36,245 nt of DNA from an uncultured Planktomarina sp. Its GTDB lineage: Bacteria > Pseudomonadota > Alphaproteobacteria > Rhodobacterales > Rhodobacteraceae. Under the pieces are notes generated by a model, which searched no databases, was not told where the DNA came from, and saw only the letters and a program-made list of their open reading frames with translations. The stretch covers positions 1 to 36,245 of the forward strand of contig CAJJBZ010000007.1 of the NCBI GenBank assembly GCA_905182535.1. Direction: 5' to 3'. Both the position numbers and the translations under genes were made by a program. Below are positions 8,594 to 16,827 of this stretch, in pieces. Position 1 is the first letter of the stretch, and every line of letters starts with the position of its first letter.

Positions 8594-9377
8594 TTAGTGG
8601 TGCGGATGCAAAGCGTCGCGCAAATACACGCAGGTGAGAATTGCGAAAACATAAGCCTGAATAAATGCTACTAGCACTTCTAAGGCGTATATTGCGGTGA
8701 TCGCGAGTATCGAAAGCGGCGTTACCACCAACCCGATACCCGTGGAAATAAGAACCAAAGGTGCAAAAGCTGCAAACACTTTGATAACGGCATGGCCTGC
8801 CATCATGTTGCCCGCCAAACGAATGGAATGGCTTACAGGGCGCACAAAATAAGAGATAACTTCTATCAAGGCCAAAATGGGGCGTAGGATAAGAGGGGCT
8901 GATGAAATCCAAAACACACCTAGAAACCCAAAACCATTTTTAACAAAGCCAAGAATCGTAACAGATAAAAAGACCGCCATAGCCATAACAGCAGTAACAG
9001 CGATGTGGCTTGTGGTTGTGAAAGCCATCGGCAGTAAACCAAGGAAGTTTGCTACGACGATGAACATGAACAATGTCATGATGTATGGGAAGTAAAACCA
9101 CACCGTCTTTGCCAGTTACATCTTCCACCATCTTATAAATAAAACCGTAAGCTAATTCAGCAATTGACTGTCCACGTGTTGGTACGAGAGCACGGCCCCG
9201 CGCTCCAAACACCAACAGGAATACAATCACTAAAACGGTAAGACCCATCCAGAGCGTAACATTGGTTATTGTAAACCATTCCACATTGTCAGCGCCAAAC
9301 AGCGGTGTGACTTGGAATTGATCCATCGGGTGAAATACGAGACCCACTTCTGCTTCGCCGTGTGTTTCTGTCGCCAA
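8594..9377 (-). CDS. atpB: F0F1 ATP synthase subunit a, one frameshift
   Basis: Membrane stator subunit that forms the proton half-channels with the c ring. The first part is [23 protein letters not shown] to EDVTGKDG; the second resumes at [11 protein letters not shown] and contains the essential arginine in [14 protein letters not shown] and the C-terminal [21 protein letters not shown]. The frame changes at the CC pair 9098-9099; removing one base gives [15 protein letters not shown], aligning without a gap to the family, and a 260-aa protein. A true break here would abolish F0 function, so this is very probably a sequence error. Confidence 0.92.
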
Positions 9378-9381
9378 GGTC

Positions 9382-9705
9382 TTAACCCTCTTTATCTTCT
9401 GTAGCTTGCGCCATGTGCATTTTTTGAACTTCTTCCGCAGTACGCATCATAGTACGAATACCAGCGGCCAAGCCCAAACCTATAAACAAGATCAAGAAGA
9501 TTGGCACTGTGCCAAACAGCCAGTCAAGGCCAAACCCAATCCCAAAACCAATGGCTATTCCTGCCACCAATTCAATCACCATACGCCAGGCCATATTGGC
9601 CATGGTGTGGTGCTCCTCTTTCGCAGGCTTAGGTGCATTTGCATTTCTAACCCTCGCAATGCGATTTTCAAGCTCTTTTAGCTTTTCCGGATCTGGCGAT
9701 GCCAC
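9382..9705 (-). CDS. atpI: ATP synthase protein I
   Basis: Small membrane protein of 107 aa with a charged N-terminal tail ([17 protein letters not shown]) and two membrane helices rich in glycine ([22 protein letters not shown] and [20 protein letters not shown]). It is the first gene of the F0 operon, four bases before atpB, as in other Rhodobacteraceae. In other bacteria AtpI helps assemble the c ring; that role is assumed here from family and position. Confidence 0.92.
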   Translation of the reverse strand: MASPDPEKLKELENRIARVRNANAPKPAKEEHHTMANMAWRMVIELVAGIAIGFGIGFGLDWLFGTVPIFLILFIGLGLAAGIRTMMRTAEEVQKMHMAQATEDKEG

Positions 9706-9873
9706 CTAATACCCCTACTTAGAGTGTTGCACAGGGGATAGTCGTCTCACTGCGCAGAGTCAATTCAAGTCAGCCAGAAGTAAGGCTAGGTAAATTACTG
9801 TTTTTATTCATATTTTTATATATGCTACCTTGTATTGATAGTCTGTACCCCAAAATCAGCCCAAAATTGATAT

Positions 9874-9889
9874 TTAACCATTTGGTTGA
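9874..9889. promoter_or_regulatory. Palindromic operator candidate upstream of the ArsR gene
   Basis: TTAACCATTTGGTTGA: seven-base arms TTAACCA and TGGTTGA separated by TT, matching at six of seven positions. It lies 7 bases before the ATG at 9897 (31 before 9921), where an autoregulating ArsR repressor would bind. Palindromes of this TTAACCA-type are commonly seen next to the ArsR subgroup that controls AHSA1/SRPBCC genes; I rely on memory for that association. Confidence 0.55.
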
Positions 9890-9896
9890 CGATTGG

Positions 9897-10247
9897 ATGC
9901 ATATCAGTATCAGTCGAACTATGGCCTCATCATTAGATCTGATATTTTCAGCACTAGCTGATCCCACACGGAGACAAATTTTATCGATGCTGTTGGAGGA
10001 TGATATGGCTGTCACTGATGTGGCGGAACCCTTCGAGATGTCCTTGGCAGCAATTTCAAAGCATTTAAGGGTTTTGACGAATGCAAGGCTCATCCAACAA
10101 GAACGCCGTGGCAGAGTAAAGTGGTGCAAACTTGATCCAGACGCAATGCAAGAGGCATGGACATGGATGCAAGGCTTTGGACAATTCGACCATCTAGATT
10201 TAGATGGTTTAGAAGCATACATTGAGAGAACACTACAGAGCGAATAA
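9897..10247 (+). CDS. ArsR/SmtB-family transcriptional regulator
   Basis: Winged helix-turn-helix protein of about 110 aa. The family opening LDLIFSALADPTRRQILSML is followed by recognition helix AEPFEMSLAAISKHLRVLTNARLI and the wing RRGRVKWCKLDP. There is no ArsR metal-binding CxC motif; the SALADPTRRQIL type belongs to the non-metal subgroup often paired with an AHSA1/SRPBCC gene. No such partner follows here: 520 bases without a clear gene come next. The longer open frame starts at 9822, but the operator-like palindrome at 9874 argues for the ATG at 9897 or 9921. Confidence 0.85.
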   Translation: MHISISRTMASSLDLIFSALADPTRRQILSMLLEDDMAVTDVAEPFEMSLAAISKHLRVLTNARLIQQERRGRVKWCKLDPDAMQEAWTWMQGFGQFDHLDLDGLEAYIERTLQSE

Positions 10248-10770
10248 GATAAACGGCTATTTCCCCCTGAACTTATAGAACAAGAAGGCGCTACGCGTTT
10301 TTTTAAGTAAATATTTTGTACAATAATCGCTTGGCTCACCCTTTTTATCACTTTTAGTAACGCGCAACCAACCCTGCAAGCGATCAGGCTCACCCATTTT
10401 TGAAAAATTGCTTCTGAAACAACCGTGAGGTTTTTCAGGTAAACGTGCATAATCTAAATTTTGACAATTTGAGTTTTCTGATCGATTTGTGCCTTTCCCC
10501 AGAGCGCTACGCGGCGGAGGTCAAGGGTAAGGTTTCAGGCGAGCTAAAGCAACTTTTGAAGTGATGAGTTAGACAGAGGCTTCGACTACGCCTCTTGCAA
10601 ATATCTAATTTTTGGCGTGATATAAACAACTGCTTAGGTAGTTTAGATTTATCAAATCTTGTGAAAAATCCCCTCTGCTTGAGGTTGGGCGACCCCCGCT
10701 TGCGGTGTAAAGCTAGATAGGACACAGTGTACGAAATAGGTTACACACAGCTTTTTTGGAAGAGTATAAA
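10248..10770. other. Long non-coding gap after the ArsR gene
   Basis: About 520 bases without a recognisable gene between the ArsR regulator and the dimethylformamidase-like gene. Stretches stay open without a start codon on both strands (minus about 10257-10530; plus about 10430-10563, ending EVKGKVSGELKQLLK then TGA). They overlap each other and match no family I know, so they may be gene relics or chance. The promoter of the downstream gene should lie at its right end. No convincing terminator or repeat was seen. Confidence 0.4.
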
Positions 10771-12888
10771 ATGAAACTAGCGCCACTGATCGGATATAGC
10801 AGCGAACTTTCAGGGCGTCCCGGGGACCGGATTGATTTCAAAATTTCTTCACAACTCGACACGCCTTATCAGGCACAATTATTCCGGTCAATTTGCGCTG
10901 ATCCAAATCCTGCTGGAGCAGGGCTGGTTGAACAGCCCTGTGCTGATTTTTTTCCCGACCAAAGCTTTCCATCCCGCCATCAAGGGTTTTGCCCTGGATC
11001 GCATGCGGTTACAGTGGAAAAACTGGATATTGTGGCCAAGAATTTGCTTGAGGTTTCGGTTCGGATTTATCCAACGCTGCAAACAACACGCGCTCAGACA
11101 ATCCTGTCATTTGGGCGATTTTCGATTGAGCTTGCGCCCCAAGGGGCCGTGGTGCTGCGGTCAGGGGATGTCACCCTAGCGTCTTCTGAGACAACCGTTT
11201 TGCGCCAGTGGTACGAGATCAAAGCCAGTATTGCTTCTAGTGGTCAGATGTCTATCAGCCTGAGTGTTTTATCCGGGGCAATAGTTGCACCAACTACTGG
11301 TGCAGGCACAGTGATGGATTTGTGTGTGCATGATATTATGATGGTTGCAGCGCACCCAAGCGATGCGGGGCCCGCGGGCTGTTTTAATGGCAAGATCGAA
11401 GCCCCTCAGATCAGTGCAGACGGTGCGCGGGTTGCCGCTTGGGATTTTTCCCAAAATATCTCCAGTATGTCAGTCCCAGGAAAGGTTGGGATCCCGCCCT
11501 GTCCCGATCTAAAACTGGTGAATGCGCCAACGCGTGCTGTCACAGGGTCTCTTTGGGATGCTAGCGAAATGAACTGGCGACACAGACCAGCGCATTACGC
11601 TGCTATCGCGTTTCATCAAAATGAAATTTACGATTTTAATTGGGATACTGACTTCAGTTTTGTCATTCCGGCTAATTTGCCCTCTGGGGTTTATGTGATG
11701 CGGATCAGCTGTGGCGAAGAGTATGACGCCATGCCATTTTTTGTCTGCCCAGAGCTTGGAAAACCACGGGCCAAGCTTTGTGTTTTGGTTTCCACCTTTA
11801 CCTATGCGATTTACGGCAACCATGCCCGCCCAGATTATGAACAATCTTGGCTTGACCGCATCAAAGACTGGCAGGCTTATCCGCATAACCCAGCTGTGTT
11901 TCATGATTATGGTTTATCGACCTATAACAATCACCACGATGGCTCAGGCATTTGCCACGCCTCACACAGACGACCACTATTTAACCTGAGACCGGGCTAT
12001 TTGACCTTTGGGCAATCCAGCTGTTCAGGTCTACGTCATTTTCAAGCCGATAGCCATTTGATTTCATGGCTACACGCCAAGGGCATACCCTATGATTTGA
12101 TCACCGATTCCGAGCTGCACGACGATGGGGTGACTGCGATCAGCAGTTATGCAGCGGTGGTTACCGGAAGCCACCCCGAGTATCACACCTGTGAAACGTT
12201 AAATGCGCTGACAGCGTATCGCGATCAGGGTGGTGCACTCCACTATTTGGGCGGCAACGGGTTTTATTGGCGGATCGCCCGCCACAGTGAAGATCCAGGG
12301 CTGTTAGAAATTCGTCGGGCCGAAGACGGGCTGCGGGCATGGGCCTCGGAACCCGGCGAATATTACAACGCGTTTGATGGCACCTATGGTGGCTTGTGGC
12401 GGCGCAGCGGTCGGGCCCCACAGCAGCTCGTTGGCATCGGCTTTACCGCACAGGGCGTATTCACCGGAATGCCCTACCACAGAAGCTGCCACGATCCAGC
12501 GTTTGACTGGGTGTTTGACGGAATTGAGGGTGATGTGATTGGTGACTTCGGGTTTAGCGGCAATGGCGCCGCCGGTTTTGAACTGGACCGTATTGATCCA
12601 ATGTTGGGTAGTGACCAGAACATCACAATTCTGGCACAATCCTATGACACTGCAAATGAATTTATGTTAGTTCCTGAGGAACAATTGACCCATCTGACCA
12701 ATTTGTCAGGGGGGCCAGAAGATGCGGTTAAGCGTGCTGATATGGTATATTTCGAAACTACCGGAGGCGGGCGAGTGTTTTCAGTAGGCTCGATTACCTT
12801 TTGCGGTAGCCTGCCGTGGAATAATTTTGACAACTCAGTGTCGCGTCTGTTGCAAAACGTCTTAACGCACAGCCTCGGTCCAATTTAG
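10771..12888 (+). CDS. N,N-dimethylformamidase large (beta) subunit-like protein
   Basis: A 705-aa protein resembling the large subunit of N,N-dimethylformamidase, an iron amidohydrolase that splits dimethylformamide into dimethylamine and formate. The C-terminal half contains the characteristic glutamine-amidotransferase-like region TGSHPEYHTCETLNALTAYRD, with H468 and E470 in the HPE motif corresponding to the catalytic/iron-ligand region, then GALHYLGGNGFYWR. No small (alpha) subunit is beside it. ATG 10771 is chosen because GGAAGAG sits at 10758-10764; TTG 10756 is in frame but has no RBS. Its stop overlaps, in opposite direction, the stop of an amidase remnant. Many roseobacter homologues exist whose true substrates are unknown. 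Confidence 0.82.
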   Translation: MKLAPLIGYSSELSGRPGDRIDFKISSQLDTPYQAQLFRSICADPNPAGAGLVEQPCADFFPDQSFPSRHQGFCPGSHAVTVEKLDIVAKNLLEVSVRIYPTLQTTRAQTILSFGRFSIELAPQGAVVLRSGDVTLASSETTVLRQWYEIKASIASSGQMSISLSVLSGAIVAPTTGAGTVMDLCVHDIMMVAAHPSDAGPAGCFNGKIEAPQISADGARVAAWDFSQNISSMSVPGKVGIPPCPDLKLVNAPTRAVTGSLWDASEMNWRHRPAHYAAIAFHQNEIYDFNWDTDFSFVIPANLPSGVYVMRISCGEEYDAMPFFVCPELGKPRAKLCVLVSTFTYAIYGNHARPDYEQSWLDRIKDWQAYPHNPAVFHDYGLSTYNNHHDGSGICHASHRRPLFNLRPGYLTFGQSSCSGLRHFQADSHLISWLHAKGIPYDLITDSELHDDGVTAISSYAAVVTGSHPEYHTCETLNALTAYRDQGGALHYLGGNGFYWRIARHSEDPGLLEIRRAEDGLRAWASEPGEYYNAFDGTYGGLWRRSGRAPQQLVGIGFTAQGVFTGMPYHRSCHDPAFDWVFDGIEGDVIGDFGFSGNGAAGFELDRIDPMLGSDQNITILAQSYDTANEFMLVPEEQLTHLTNLSGGPEDAVKRADMVYFETTGGGRVFSVGSITFCGSLPWNNFDNSVSRLLQNVLTHSLGPI

Positions 12889-13079
12889 TCAAGAAACGCG
12901 CTAAAGTCGGGATACGCAGGCACCTCAAATGCGCGCTCTAACGCGGCCCCGATACAAAATACTAAAGATTCTTGACAAGTGCGGGCAACAATTTGCAAGC
13001 TGGTGGGTAATCGGTCTGCGGCTGGAAAGGTGGCCATCGATAGGGCGCACATATCTAGATAGTTGAACGGGCGGATAAA
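12868..13079 (+). repeat. Direct repeat, left copy (212 bp)
   Basis: Left copy of a direct repeat whose right copy is at 15263-15474 (constant offset 2395). About 86% identical by eye, ungapped. It spans the last seven codons of the dimethylformamidase-like gene and the last ~64 codons of an amidase in opposite orientation. Both copies contain the same two overlapping stop codons, showing that the junction of the two convergent genes was present before the duplication. Confidence 0.88.
12885..13079 (-). pseudogene. Remnant: last ~64 codons of an amidase (second copy of the 3' end of the gene at 15280)
   Basis: On the minus strand this reads FIRPFNYLDMCALSMATFPA...LPTSLQIVARTCQESLVF...YPDFSAFLD then TAA at 12887-12885, without internal stops. 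The intact-locus counterpart at 15280-15474 reads LPTSLQIVARAGQESLVL and FEVPAYPDFSVLCD. The two differ at about 29 of 212 bases with no gap. The upstream three quarters of the gene are missing here, so it cannot encode an amidase. The open frame and mostly conservative changes indicate that it diverged at least partly as part of a working gene. Confidence 0.88.
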
Positions 13080-13109
13080 GATGATTTAAAATATTATGGA
13101 GCTAAAATT

Positions 13110-13134
13110 GCTTTCTTGAGGAAAGCCATTTTTT
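13110..13134 (+). terminator. Rho-independent terminator candidate
   Basis: Perfect six-base stem GCTTTC (13110-13115) / GAAAGC (13121-13126), loop TTGAG, followed by CA and a run of six T (13129-13134). On the plus strand it would end transcripts coming through the dimethylformamidase-like gene, 220 bases downstream of its stop, before the haem-binding protein gene. Confidence 0.6.
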
Positions 13135-13272
13135 CAATGGTGTCAGTTATGGTTATTTATCCTTATCAGCAGCTAATTGTGGCATTGGCGATTCTAGCCC
13201 AACTATTAGGTTGCCTTCATTCATAAGCTGGCATTTATTTTTCATAGCCAAGAAAAAGATGGGAGCCGTGAT

Positions 13273-13857
13273 ATGATATTAGCACGCATCAAGTACGTAT
13301 ATAAAATCATTAGTTTAAGCGCTGTTATTTTCTTATTTATGACCGGAAACGCAATGGCATATGAAGAACCAGATTATAAACTTATCAAAACTACAGATGT
13401 TTATGAAATACGGCAGTATGAAGACCGTCTTGCAGTTCAAACGACCCAGGCTATTGGTCAGAACGGAGCGTTCAGGCGATTATTTAAATATATTTCTGGC
13501 TCCAACCAAAGTTCATCAAAAATTGAGATGACTGTTCCAGTTATACAATCAGATGGCAGTGGCGGTTCAGTTATGCTTTTTTTCTTGCCTACAAGTTTTA
13601 CGAAACAATCAGCCCCGCTTCCAAAAGCAGATAATGTTGAATTGGTCACCATAAAAGGTGGCTATTATGCGGTTATCAACTATTCGGGGCGATCAACTAA
13701 TAAAAACTTCAAAAAGCATGCTACCATATTAAAGGATGCCTTGAATGCTGATAATATTGTGCGAACGGCCAATCCCAGCATGGCGACTTATAACGGTCCA
13801 TTCACACCATTTTTCCTGCGTAGAAATGAAGCCATGTATCGTGTGCAATGGAAATAA
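13273..13857 (+). CDS. SOUL family haem-binding protein, exported, 194 aa
   Basis: A Sec signal peptide (KIISLSAVIFLFMTGNAMA) is followed by a single SOUL domain. Family motifs are YEIRQYEDRLAVQTT near the start, KIEMTVPVIQS in the middle, and the C-terminal YNGPFTPFFLRRNEAMY. SOUL/HBP proteins bind haem or tetrapyrroles; the bacterial exported forms have no firmly assigned function. ATG 13273 follows GGGAG at 13261-13265 with a seven-base spacer. The gene lies inside the segment flanked by the amidase direct repeats, is visibly AT-richer than the genes on either side, and converges with the EamA gene. Confidence 0.9.
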   Translation: MILARIKYVYKIISLSAVIFLFMTGNAMAYEEPDYKLIKTTDVYEIRQYEDRLAVQTTQAIGQNGAFRRLFKYISGSNQSSSKIEMTVPVIQSDGSGGSVMLFFLPTSFTKQSAPLPKADNVELVTIKGGYYAVINYSGRSTNKNFKKHATILKDALNADNIVRTANPSMATYNGPFTPFFLRRNEAMYRVQWK

Positions 13858-14058
13858 AGCGATATTATCAATACAGTTCGAAGGCGCCTTAAATAAGTTG
13901 TAATTATTTGAGATTTCCTATTCCTAGTTGTGAGGGCTAAGATGCCTTTATATAAGTCAGCAAAGTCTTAATCAGATAGGTTTTCCTCTCAAGCATGAGA
14001 ACCTGTACCCACTAAACTTCTTACGATCACGAATGGTGGTGATGTGTTTAATGTGTGC

Positions 14059-14994
14059 CTATGTATTTAATTTCTTATTTACGTTTTGTTGCTGTGCAAA
14101 AACAATCACAACACCAGAAAAAATAATGAGAACGATACCAAGGATACTAAGATTATTAGGTACAATATCCCAAACTAACCAGCTAAAAAACCCAACAGAA
14201 ATTAGATATGCATATTCGTAAATTGCGGCATAGCTTGTTTTGGTTAACTGATAGGCTCTGGTCATTAAAGATAAAGCGGCTGATGCTCCTGCTGCAATTA
14301 CTACCATCCAGAGCCAAAATAAAGCGTCCACACTCTGCCAACCCTGAAAGAGAAATGGAGCCTGTTTGATTAGAGAAGGTCCAACAGGAAACAGCGTGAA
14401 CAATGTGGTAATCAAAGCGCCACATAAACCGATACTGACAATAAAGCTCATCAGAATGGCCAGAGAACTCTCATCACGTAAATGATGGTATGTGATGATT
14501 GAGCCTATCGCATAGCACGCACCGGCCATAATAGGCATTATTTGATAGAAAGAGAAGCCAGAACCACCCGGCTGTAGGACTAGTAACACACCACAGCTAC
14601 CAATTATCACCGCAATCACTCGTCTTCTGCCAATTCGTTCTTTGAAAAAAATCATTGAAAAAATCAGAACAAAAATTGGTGAAGTAAAGAGACCCGCACC
14701 CGCCTCCGCTAAAGGCATCATTGGCATTACACCAAAATAAAGAAGCATTGAAGTAACCATGAAGAATGTTCGTATCAGAATTGGTTTCCAGTATTGCGGT
14801 ATAACAGAAAGTCCAAATAGCTTTCCAAGACCAAAAACCAAAACCATTGCAATTATTGACCGGCTGAAGTGGAATTGTCCTACACTCACTTTATCAGAGA
14901 CAAGCAAAGTTAAGTTATCTGAAAAACCAAAAATAGATATTCCAGACACAAGTAGTATTGCCCCCTGAGTTGCTGGCAAAAATGTTTTTAACAA
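14059..14994 (-). CDS. EamA/DMT-superfamily transporter, 311 aa
   Basis: Ten predicted membrane helices in two EamA repeats, each ending with the family-type small-residue helix (GVLLVLQPGGSG, and ILGIVLIIFSGVVIVF). The family exports metabolites such as amino acids; the substrate cannot be inferred. Conserved features include MPLAEAGAGLFTSPIFVLIFSMIFFKERIG in the first repeat. AT-rich, like its convergent neighbour, and inside the repeat-flanked insert. The frame is intact and length is normal. Confidence 0.9.
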   Translation of the reverse strand: MLKTFLPATQGAILLVSGISIFGFSDNLTLLVSDKVSVGQFHFSRSIIAMVLVFGLGKLFGLSVIPQYWKPILIRTFFMVTSMLLYFGVMPMMPLAEAGAGLFTSPIFVLIFSMIFFKERIGRRRVIAVIIGSCGVLLVLQPGGSGFSFYQIMPIMAGACYAIGSIITYHHLRDESSLAILMSFIVSIGLCGALITTLFTLFPVGPSLIKQAPFLFQGWQSVDALFWLWMVVIAAGASAALSLMTRAYQLTKTSYAAIYEYAYLISVGFFSWLVWDIVPNNLSILGIVLIIFSGVVIVFAQQQNVNKKLNT

Positions 14995-15083
14995 GGAAAC
15001 TTATCCCCTCCAACGATACTAAATGCATAATTTAAAATTTAGCTTCTGCACCATAACAATTAGTATTTATCAAATTTCAAGCA

Positions 15084-15262
15084 TAGAATAAACTATCTGA
15101 CCAAGTTCCCGGGAAGAGCAGCGACTGGGCTGATGCAGATATCAGTTTTACCTCCCCAACCCCTTGTCGATATTTGACTACTCGGACATCCCAATATTTG
15201 GTCATCACCAAATAAGCCCCTTTAGCACCCTTTGTTGAAACCCATAGTCACCAACGGCCATC
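15084..15262 (-). pseudogene. Possible unidentified 3' gene fragment
   Basis: Between the EamA gene and the right repeat copy, one minus-strand frame reads DGRW, stop, LWVSTKGAKGAYLVMTKYWD, VRVVKYRQGVGEVKLISASA, QSLLFPGTWSDSLFYA, stop. It has no start codon and begins exactly where the repeat ends at 15263. The composition is protein-like but I recognise no family. It could be the tail of a gene truncated by the rearrangement or a chance open frame. Confidence 0.25.
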
Positions 15263-15474
15263 CACAGCCTCAGTCCAATTTAGTCGCAAAGCACGCTAAA
15301 GTCCGGATACGCGGGCACTTCAAATGTGCGCTCTAACGCGGCCCCGATGCGAAGTACCAAAGATTCTTGACCTGCGCGGGCGACAATTTGCAGGCTGGTG
15401 GGCAACCGGCCCGCGGCTGGAAGGGTCGGCATCGATAGCGCACACATATCTAGATAGTTGAACGGGCGGGTAAA
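15263..15474 (+). repeat. Direct repeat, right copy (212 bp)
   Basis: Right copy of the repeat at 12868-13079. It begins with the last seven codons of a dimethylformamidase-like gene (CACAGCCTCAGTCCAATT then TAG) although the body of that gene is not here, and continues through the end of the amidase, which on this side is connected to the rest of its gene. Confidence 0.88.
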
Positions 15475-16705
15475 ATGGCCTGGTGATATATCTTGATCAA
15501 TTTCCGACAACAAAGGCGCAGTATCAGTGATGGTGGGCGTCAGCAAAGCGTCAAAGCCCTTAAGTGCATTGTCAAACCTGGTTTGACAATGCAGCTGAGT
15601 GGACAGCCGTTCGGCCTGAGATGCAGGGCTCTGGCCACGCCCGGTCAATATCCGTTTGCGCACATCCTCATCCATTGGGGCTTGGGGGTTATCATAAAAA
15701 TCTTTGTGGTACCCATAGCCTTCATAGATCGTTATCGCCCCATTAGCGGCGGCCAGATTGACGTAGCACTCTGGCGGCGTAAACACTTCTATTTCCGCTC
15801 CAAGTGCTAACAAACGATTAATGGCGTCAGTAAACTAGGCAAGGATATCTACAGTGGGCAATTTTTACGCTCATAATCGTTCTCAATACCCCGAATTTGC
15901 CTCTAGAAACACCGTGGGCTGCACATTTGTTGAATAGCCCAGTATGATGTTCACAATCATCTTCGATCTGCCAACCTTCACATCCCTGCATTACCGCCAG
16001 CATGAGGGCGGTATCCATAACCGATCGCGCCATTGGGCCCGGGGTGTCCAAGCTGTGGGACAGCGGCATTATACCAGCCGTTGGTAAGCAGGCCTTACTT
16101 GTTTTTAACCCCACCAGGCCACAAAAAGCGGCGGGCAGACGCACCGAGCCGCCAGTATCAGTACCAGTGGCGCAGACACTCAGCCCGGCAGCAACAGCCA
16201 CCCCTGACCCTGAAGACGACCCGCCAGGAACCCGCGGATGACTCAAATCCCAAGGGTTCAACGGTGTCCCCATGCGTTGGTTTGTGCCCCATCCCCCCAA
16301 CGCACATTCGACAGTTTTGGTTTTGCCAAGTAAAATGCCACCAGCTGCAATTAAACGACGGACAATCGGACCGCTATGGGGTGAGACGCGGTCTTGCATT
16401 GCCCATGAACCACAAGTGGTGACGCGGCTTTCAACCTCAAATATATCTTTCAATGCAAAAGGAATTCCATGAAACGGGCCTACCCGATGCCCTGACGCTA
16501 TTGCCTTATCTGCCGCGCTGGCGGCCCCTAGCGCATCTTCGGCATAGATGGACTGAAAGCTCCCGAGGGTTGAATCAAGTTTTTCAATGCGTCGTAAGTG
16601 TGCCCGCACAACATCACTTGGCGTGAGGCTACCATCCTGAAATGCTTCGGCTAAGGCGCTAATGCTTGGGTATGAACCGGTTGGATTTGGAATTGTCTCA
16701 GGCAT
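15280..16705 (-). pseudogene. Amidase (amidase-signature family), disrupted by two indels and an amber codon
   Basis: Amidase-signature hydrolase acting on C-N amide bonds. The Ser-cisSer-Lys triad is present: K86 in PFALKDIFEV, S163 in GGSSSGSGVAVAAGL and S187 in GTDTGGSVRLPAAFCG. Start ATG 16705 (MPETIPNPTG), with GGAAGAG upstream, is preferred to 16753. In the middle the reading frame is lost near 15875-15890 (one G missing gives FGVLENDYERKN) and near 15850-15860, and TAG at 15837-15835 interrupts VDILA-FTDAINRLLALGAE. Repairing the indels gives 475 codons including the stop. The amber codon is a substitution, not an indel, so real inactivation is possible. Sits downstream of the dpp importer on the same strand, consistent with hydrolysis of the imported compound. 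Confidence 0.85.
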
Positions 16706-16827
16706 CGCGTTATCATCTCTTCCAATCGAGTGTGATCTTGGTTCAGTTCTCACTTAATCCAGTAATATCTCACTGGTACATTCTTTAATTCAGCTTTGTC
16801 CCTAGCAGGCCGTGGACCCCGTATCGC

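Noticed and set aside
9770..10450. 226-aa minus-strand open frame opposite the ArsR gene
   Set aside because: It is the antisense shadow of a clear ArsR gene, with cysteine/serine-rich composition and no domain.
10257..10563. Open stretches with protein-like sequence on both strands in the gap after ArsR
   Set aside because: No start codon or RBS, they overlap each other on opposite strands, and no family is recognisable; listed only as part of the gap.
13878..13890. AAGGCGCCTT palindrome after the SOUL gene
   Set aside because: It has no loop and no T-run, so it is not a terminator; a ten-base palindrome alone is not significant.
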